Shown: piece after piece, positions 59,067-64,000 of the stretch
How positions within the stretch are numbered: position 1 is the first letter of the stretch
Layout: every line of letters starts with the position of its first letter
NCBI GenBank assembly: GCA_000934385.1
Contig: KN880432.1
Coordinates: 248,001 to 312,000, forward strand
Origin: Cylindrobasidium torrendii FP15055 ss-10
Taxonomy: Eukaryota > Basidiomycota > Agaricomycetes > Agaricales > Physalacriaceae
Length of the DNA: 64,000 bases
Direction of reading: 5' to 3'
Translations under genes and position numbers: made by a program
The notes under the pieces: model-generated
Database searches by the model: none
What the model was told of the DNA's origin: nothing
Seen by the model: only the letters and a program-made list of their open reading frames with translations

Positions 59067-59584
59067 ATGGTCAGAGGCTACGCTTTGCTGAGTTATCTTC
59101 TCAGTAGGCTGATGCCCACCTAGGTCAAGCCCGCTGCATCCAAGGTCGCTTCCAAGCACAAGTTCATCATCGACTTCTCGAAGCCCGCTTCCGACGGTGT
59201 CTTCGACGGCGCGGACTTTGAGAAGTACCTCAACGACCGTGTCAAGGTCGATGGCAAGACTGGTCAGCTCGGAGAGAACATCAAGATCGTCCGCGATGGT
59301 GCGTCCACTATCGTGAACCTCACGCCCTTGCTGACGCCTTTTCTCCCATAGGAAGCTCCAAGATCACTGTCACGTCGAGCGTGCCATTCTCCAAGCGCTA
59401 CTTGAAATACCTCACCAAAAAGTTCTTGAAGAAGAACTCGCTCCGTGACTGGATTCGCGTTGTTGCGTCCTCCAAGGACGTCTACCAGCTCCGCTTCTAC
59501 AACATCTCGTGCGTCCCACACCAAAATACACATCCGTCCTTGCTAACATAATTATCCAGCACTGAGGGCGATGATGAGGAGTAA
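59067..59584 (+). CDS. RPL22: 60S ribosomal protein eL22
   Basis: Four exons: 59067-59069 (the ATG alone), 59124-59298, 59352-59508 and 59560-59584. They sum to 360 nt, or 119 residues. The sequence reads [20 protein letters not shown], then [20 protein letters not shown], then [20 protein letters not shown] and [20 protein letters not shown]. The acidic tail STEGDDEE is family-typical. A start-codon-only first exon (donor gtcaga) is common for fungal ribosomal-protein genes. The gene sits between the two NmrA-like genes. Confidence 0.94.
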
Positions 59585-60415
59585 TCTGGCACAATGGCTT
59601 GACCCGGGCTTGATGTATGCATTATGCGTTTTACCATGAATATATGCGCCCACTATGGCGGCTTTGTTGCTGTATCGTAATCACTGGCTCGTTGTCGTGC
59701 ATGCTGTCAACTATGCTTTTTTTTGCCCTTCCAACATGACCGTCATCTCCATTCGCGGAAACTCGTCGACAACAGAAAGACAGCGGGTATACGATGCCTT
59801 GCAGATACATTGTTCGCGAGGAGTTCACAATGGAGGGATTGGCCGACGGTTAGCTATCACCTCTGTGGACATATGGAGACACAACACAGAGTCCCCGTGC
59901 GCCCAGGTTGAATTGGACGTGACTGTCGAGCGGGGTGAGCACAATTGGCTTCGCTGGTCCCCACGAGCGAACCCTCATCTCTGTAGATATGTGCAACGCA
60001 CAGGGAACACTTCATGGCGCCTGCGCCGCTTACATTGTTGGCTCGTAAGTCATATTACTGTGTAATTCGTCCACATTACTATTGCTGAAGCAGTGGCGTA
60101 GGTGTAGCGACCTGGCCATCGTTGCGCTTGGTGGCAGCTTGGGCCCGACGCGTTCACTGAACATGACTTGGCATCGGGCAGTACCATCGGGTACAACGCT
60201 AAGAATATTTGCGAGCGCGACATATGCTCACGGGCGCGCGCGTACAGCCAGATGTGAGGTCAGCAGCTATTGCATTTCTTCTGTCGCACTGCTGACACTG
60301 TTCGCCCACAACGCATAGATCTGGGACACTGGGAGTATGTGTGTCTCTGGCGTACACACCTCGGTCAGAGCCAAGTTATAAAATGGACATTGGCAGTTAC
60401 TATACGACGGCGAAT
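59585..60415. other. intergenic region
   Basis: About 830 bases between eL22 and the 3' end of the convergent NmrA-like copy B. The 136-codon frame at 59655-60065 has no family or splice evidence, and its antisense frame is equally weak. No RNA gene seen. Confidence 0.5.
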
Positions 60416-61501
60416 TTACCTGTCAGTTTGGCCCCATATGAAGGGCTTTGCGTAGAACTTGCGTCCTTCTGGCTCGAGGTCTGCAACGGGAATACCTTCG
60501 TACAACTCGCGTGCCACTAGTACACCATCCTCTTTGACCCTCGCGAGGCTGTTCTCTCCCTTCACATACATGGAGTGCTCGGATGCGGAGGTGATTTTGA
60601 CGAAGATTTCATTGCTTTGCATTCTTTCCTTCAGCTCCTTGTCCGAGAGCTATGCATGCGTCATGAGCGTATGGAATATGGCACGGATGAGAAACATACC
60701 GTAGGATAGTCAGCGAAATCCTCTCCAGAAATCTTTTCTCCAAGTCGGCGTGTTTCGTTCAAGGTGTACTCACCGTCGTGAATGAGAACGGCCTTGTTCA
60801 GCGTGCGCTCGTCGATGATGATGCGTTCCACAAACGGCGGGATGCTTTCTAGAGTGGAGTAGAGGCTCCGTACGTCGCCTGTCCCGACAAAGTGTTTCGG
60901 CGCATTCCACGTATTGGGAAGATCGTGCGGGAAGGGGAATATGCCCGTCACCCAGCAGCCTACTTCGATGAAGGTGTAAGGGAGGTTAATGGACTTGATG
61001 TAGTCGCGAACGTCGAGTTTCTGGATAGGTCTGAGTGAGTCGGTCTGATATCATCTAGCATATGGAACATACGATGTCGTTCATGACTGTTGCCCCTCGG
61101 GGTGCGTGGGGACCAAAATCCGAAGGAATAACACGCTTGACTCCAACCTTGCTTGCGGCCAGAAAGAGTAGCTTCAGGGATTCCAGGTCGAACACCATGG
61201 CCGTCGAAATCAAGATGTCTACGTCCTGCAGCACCTCTTCGAGCTTCTCCAGCGGATCGACGATATCTCCGAGGCGGATTTGTGCACCACCAGCTTCGAA
61301 CTCCTTGACCAGTGGTTTCGAAACGGATGTGGGACGAATGAGGACAATGACAGTCTAAATGAGTGTGAGAAGATGTCAGGTAGACCCGAGACGGTATGCA
61401 CGTACGAAAGAGTTAGTAGAAATGAGATGCTTGACAATAGCAGAGCCAGTGTAGCCAGTGGCACCAGTCACGAGGACCACAGGGAGTTGGGTGGAGGACA
61501 T
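60416..61501 (-). CDS. NmrA-like / isoflavone-reductase-like NAD(P)-binding protein, copy B
   Basis: Paralog of the 57.8 kb gene, opposite orientation. Start ATG at 61501 (MSSTQLPVVLVTGATGYTGS), with the first intron (gtacgt donor) after TNSF, exactly where copy A has its GC intron. Then TVIVLIRPTSVSKPLVKEFE, DVDILISTAMVFDLESLKLL, SKVGVKRVIPSDFGPHAP, INLPYTFIEVGCWVTG, PKHFVGTGD, LNKAVLIHDGEYTLNETRRL and GEKISGEDFADYP. The last exon ends FIWGQTDR at 60416-60418. The two genes are close in sequence, especially from FVGTGD onward, and probably arose by inverted duplication. Confidence 0.87.
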
Positions 61502-62387
61502 ATTCGGATAGACTAGTGTGCTCGAGGTATTATCGAGAAGATGAGAGGTTGGCTGTATTCAGGCATTTCTCTCTTTTATATTTGGGAAAGACCGTTTCCT
61601 TCGGCCACCCCAAGAGACCCGGATGGCTCGGTCATTATAAAGCGTTGAGGCTCTTTCAGAATGTATAATGGAGCCCTTGTGAAGGCACTCTTTGGGCGGC
61701 CTGAGGGTTTGAAGATATGAGGGGAGTACGGCAATGATACCTCGTCAGAAAATAATCCGACTTGCTTTCTGAAAAGCCAGGAGGTCCTTTTGTGTACTAC
61801 AACCATGATTAGCAATCTACCTCCTGCGGGTTGTATGCTTTGGCTGACAGAGGCTGACAAGTCGGGTAATTGCCTGTTTCACATTCGGAGTGACAATCCA
61901 AAATAGTGTATCTTGGTGGTCCCAAGTAAAAATTGCCGTTAGAGGCGATAGTAGAAAGGCAAGTTACCAATATTGATGCGCGTGATGCAGCATCGATCGC
62001 GCCTCTTCTGTGTCCCACCATGGTCGAATCCAGGTTGAATCTGTCTACCCCGACGCTTGACATCGAATGAGTCGATTATTTTTTCAGAATTTACCATCTG
62101 CTAGAATGAACTGCCGACATGCTAAATTTTAAGAGTGATTCCAGGCGTGCTCATGCCCGGACACCGCAGAGTCAACGTCCAACCTCTTCGTGACTCGCCC
62201 GAGACCTCGTCTGGAAATCGAGGCCAAGTTCGTATCTACGTCCATCCGTGACGGGGACGGGAGCCGCCTCTGCGGTCCATTGTCCTTATCAGTCGCGTAT
62301 GGAAGTTTCCGCTTCTTATCATAATCTCACATACATATAAGACCAAAGATACGAACAAGAAAATCTTTGCTTCCTCCGGTCTCTATC
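61502..62387. other. intergenic region, divergent promoters
   Basis: About 890 bases between NmrA copy B and the NCS1 permease, which start away from each other. Frames of 84-94 codons on the minus strand have no support. No repeat or RNA gene seen. Confidence 0.5.
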
Positions 62388-64000
62388 ATGTCGCGCTGGC
62401 TGTCTCCCAAGTCATGGGCGCTCGAGCCCTCGCCCTCGACGTTCGCCCCGACGTCCAAATGGAGCAACAAGGACATGGATCCCGTCGCGCCCGAGGACAG
62501 AACATGGTCGACGCGCAACTACGTCGCGTATTGGATTTCGGATGCGACGAATACAGCGGTTTGGGAACTGGCAAGTTCCATGTTGGCTATTGGCCTCTCG
62601 TGGTGCGTATGCTTGCAGCAATTTGATTTATGCTGATAGCCCTTACAGGCGTCAGGCGCTGCCGGACATCGCAGTGGGGCATGTAGTTATTGCGGTGGTT
62701 ATGGTCAGATTGTTTTTGGCTGTGCGCAGGTAGGCAGGGCGCTGAACGTCTTACAAGGTTCTGAACGGCACCGCTGGCGCGCGCATGCACGTCGCATTTC
62801 CTGGTAAGACTCTACATGCTCAGACAGACCGCATAAAACTTATATCTTACCTAGTAATGAACCGCTCGTCCTTCGGGTTTTGGTTCAGCTACTTCAGTGT
62901 GATCAGTCGTGTTATCCTGGCCATGTTTTGGTTTGGCATCCAGACATATACAGGATCGGAATGTGTGTACCAGATGCTCAAGGCTATATGGCCGTCGACC
63001 GCCAACATTCCAAACCATATCGACCCTTCCTCTGGTATCACCTCGTCAGGTTTGATGTGCTACTTCCTGTACGTCCGCTCGGTCATAGGAAGGGAAGTCA
63101 TAACTCACCGCACCTTGTAGGTATTGGTTGATACAGCTCCCCTTCATGCTCGTCTCCCCGCAAAAGATTCGTCATCTCTTCACTGCGAAAGCTATTATCG
63201 TGCCATTTGCATGGCTGGCCATCCTGATCTGGGCCATGATTAAGGCGCCGCCCAGCGTCTCCCTAAGCCCCAAACACTCACAACTCTCAGGAAGTGACTT
63301 GAGCTGGGCATGGTTAAGTGCATTGAACAGTGCATTCGGGATTTACGCCACGCTTTCTGTCAATATTCCCGACTTTACGGTGCGCACATTAGCACTATAC
63401 TCATTAGACAGTGTAGCTCACATCCTGTTCAGCGCTACGCCAAGACAGAACAAGCGCAGTATGTCCAAGTGGCCATCATTCCAACAGTATTCACCCTCGT
63501 CGCGTTTGTCGGGATCGCCGTCACTTCTGCTGGAGAGGTTCTCTATGGCGAAACCCTCTGGGACCCACTCCGCCTCATCGACAAATGGGATAACCGTGCT
63601 GCTGCCTTCTTTGCTGCCTTCAGCTTCTTGCTCGCAACCATCGGCACAAACATATCAGCAAACAGTCTGAGCGCTGCAAACGATATGACGGTCCTATTCC
63701 CAAGATATTTGAACATCCGACGAGGCCAAGTTGTGTGTGCGATTCTGGGAGGATGGGCACTGGCGCCATGGGAGATCCTAGCGTCTGGCCAGGGATTCCT
63801 CACCTTCATGTCAGGATATACGATTTTCTTGGGACCATTTGCCGGAATGTGCGTTGCCTCCCTCACTTATATCTTTCCTCTTTCGCTGATTTACTCGCTT
63901 TCTAGTATGGTGACAGACGTAAGCGGGCTAAGAGGCTCACAATACCATGCTAATATTTGGTAGTACTGGATCATTCACAAGACAAACGTTGACGTACCGG
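62388..64000 (+). CDS. NCS1-family nucleobase/allantoin permease (cut by window end)
   Basis: Nucleobase:cation symporter-1 of the plasma membrane (FUR4/DAL4-like) for uracil, uridine, allantoin or thiamine-type substrates. Start ATG at 62388 (MSRWLSPKSWALEPSPSTFA). The cytosolic N-terminus leads to NKDMDPVAPEDRTWSTRNYV, the family's first-helix signature, then AYWISDATNTAVWELASSML. Later segments are VLNGTAGARMHVAFPVMNRS, SFGFWFSYFSVISRVILAMF, WFGIQTYTGSECVYQMLKAI, SFLLATIGTNISANSLSAAN and DMTVLFPRYLNIRRGQ. The reading reaches MVTDYWIIHKTNVDV at the window edge, so the last helices lie outside. About seven introns. Exact substrate cannot be read from sequence. Confidence 0.9.

Noticed and set aside
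59655..60065. 136-codon open frame after eL22
   Set aside because: Odd residue composition, overlapping frames on both strands and no family.

Overview
The window is nuclear DNA of a filamentous basidiomycete, most likely an Agaricomycete. Almost every gene is cut by introns of about 45-60 nt, often with gtgcgt or gtaagt donors. The gene set is eukaryotic-fungal: a TCTP, a verprolin, an HDEL-ended protein disulfide isomerase, Zn2Cys6 and fungal-type MFS proteins, and GH128 beta-1,3-glucanases, a family founded on a mushroom enzyme. I cannot name the species. I see no virus, complete transposon or CRISPR array. Gene models were built by reading splice sites by eye, so internal boundaries are predictions. 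Where I traced every exon, the summed length was checked to be a multiple of three.

Layout. 1-4 kb (minus): the 5' part of EFR3, then a secreted aldose 1-epimerase. 5.2-8.5 kb (plus): two tandem secreted GH128 glucanases. 9.6-12.6 kb (plus): an MFS sugar porter and a small membrane protein. 13.2-18.5 kb (minus): a Prm10/ThrE-family transporter and the spliceosomal Cef1/Cdc5. 18.7-19.6 kb (plus): a small BRCT protein. 19.8-20.9 kb (minus): a third GH128. 22.7-23.2 kb (minus): a very fragmented COX23. 23.4-28.5 kb (plus): a CCCH/RRM/RBR ubiquitin-ligase-like protein and an SLC35F-type transporter. 28.7-30.4 kb (minus): PEX2. 30.5-33.6 kb (plus): cytosolic PheRS alpha and the LCL3 nuclease, followed by an intron-containing tRNA-Gly(UCC). 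34.4-45.7 kb (plus): a DHA1-like MFS transporter, CTNNBL1, an APH-fold kinase-like protein, RAD7, verprolin and PDI. 46.3-47.1 kb (minus): TCTP. 47.2-48.9 kb (plus): UTP15. 49.4-51.7 kb (minus): MED17. 52.2-52.9 kb (plus): a secreted protein. 53.4-56.1 kb (minus): a Zn2Cys6 factor, divergent from an F-box-like gene (56.3-57.5 kb, plus). 57.8-61.5 kb: two NmrA-like reductases facing each other around ribosomal protein eL22. 62.4 kb to the end: an NCS1 permease cut by the window edge.

How the genes relate. Most are unrelated housekeeping genes. The left third holds a plausible glucan-use neighbourhood: secreted mutarotase, three GH128 enzymes and a sugar porter. Cef1/Cdc5 and CTNNBL1 are known partners in the Prp19-linked spliceosome machinery but lie 18 kb apart. 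The most notable features are structural: very short exons (13, 16 and 24 nt), candidate GC-AG introns in three genes, intron differences among the GH128 paralogs, and genes such as COX23 that simple ORF finding misses.
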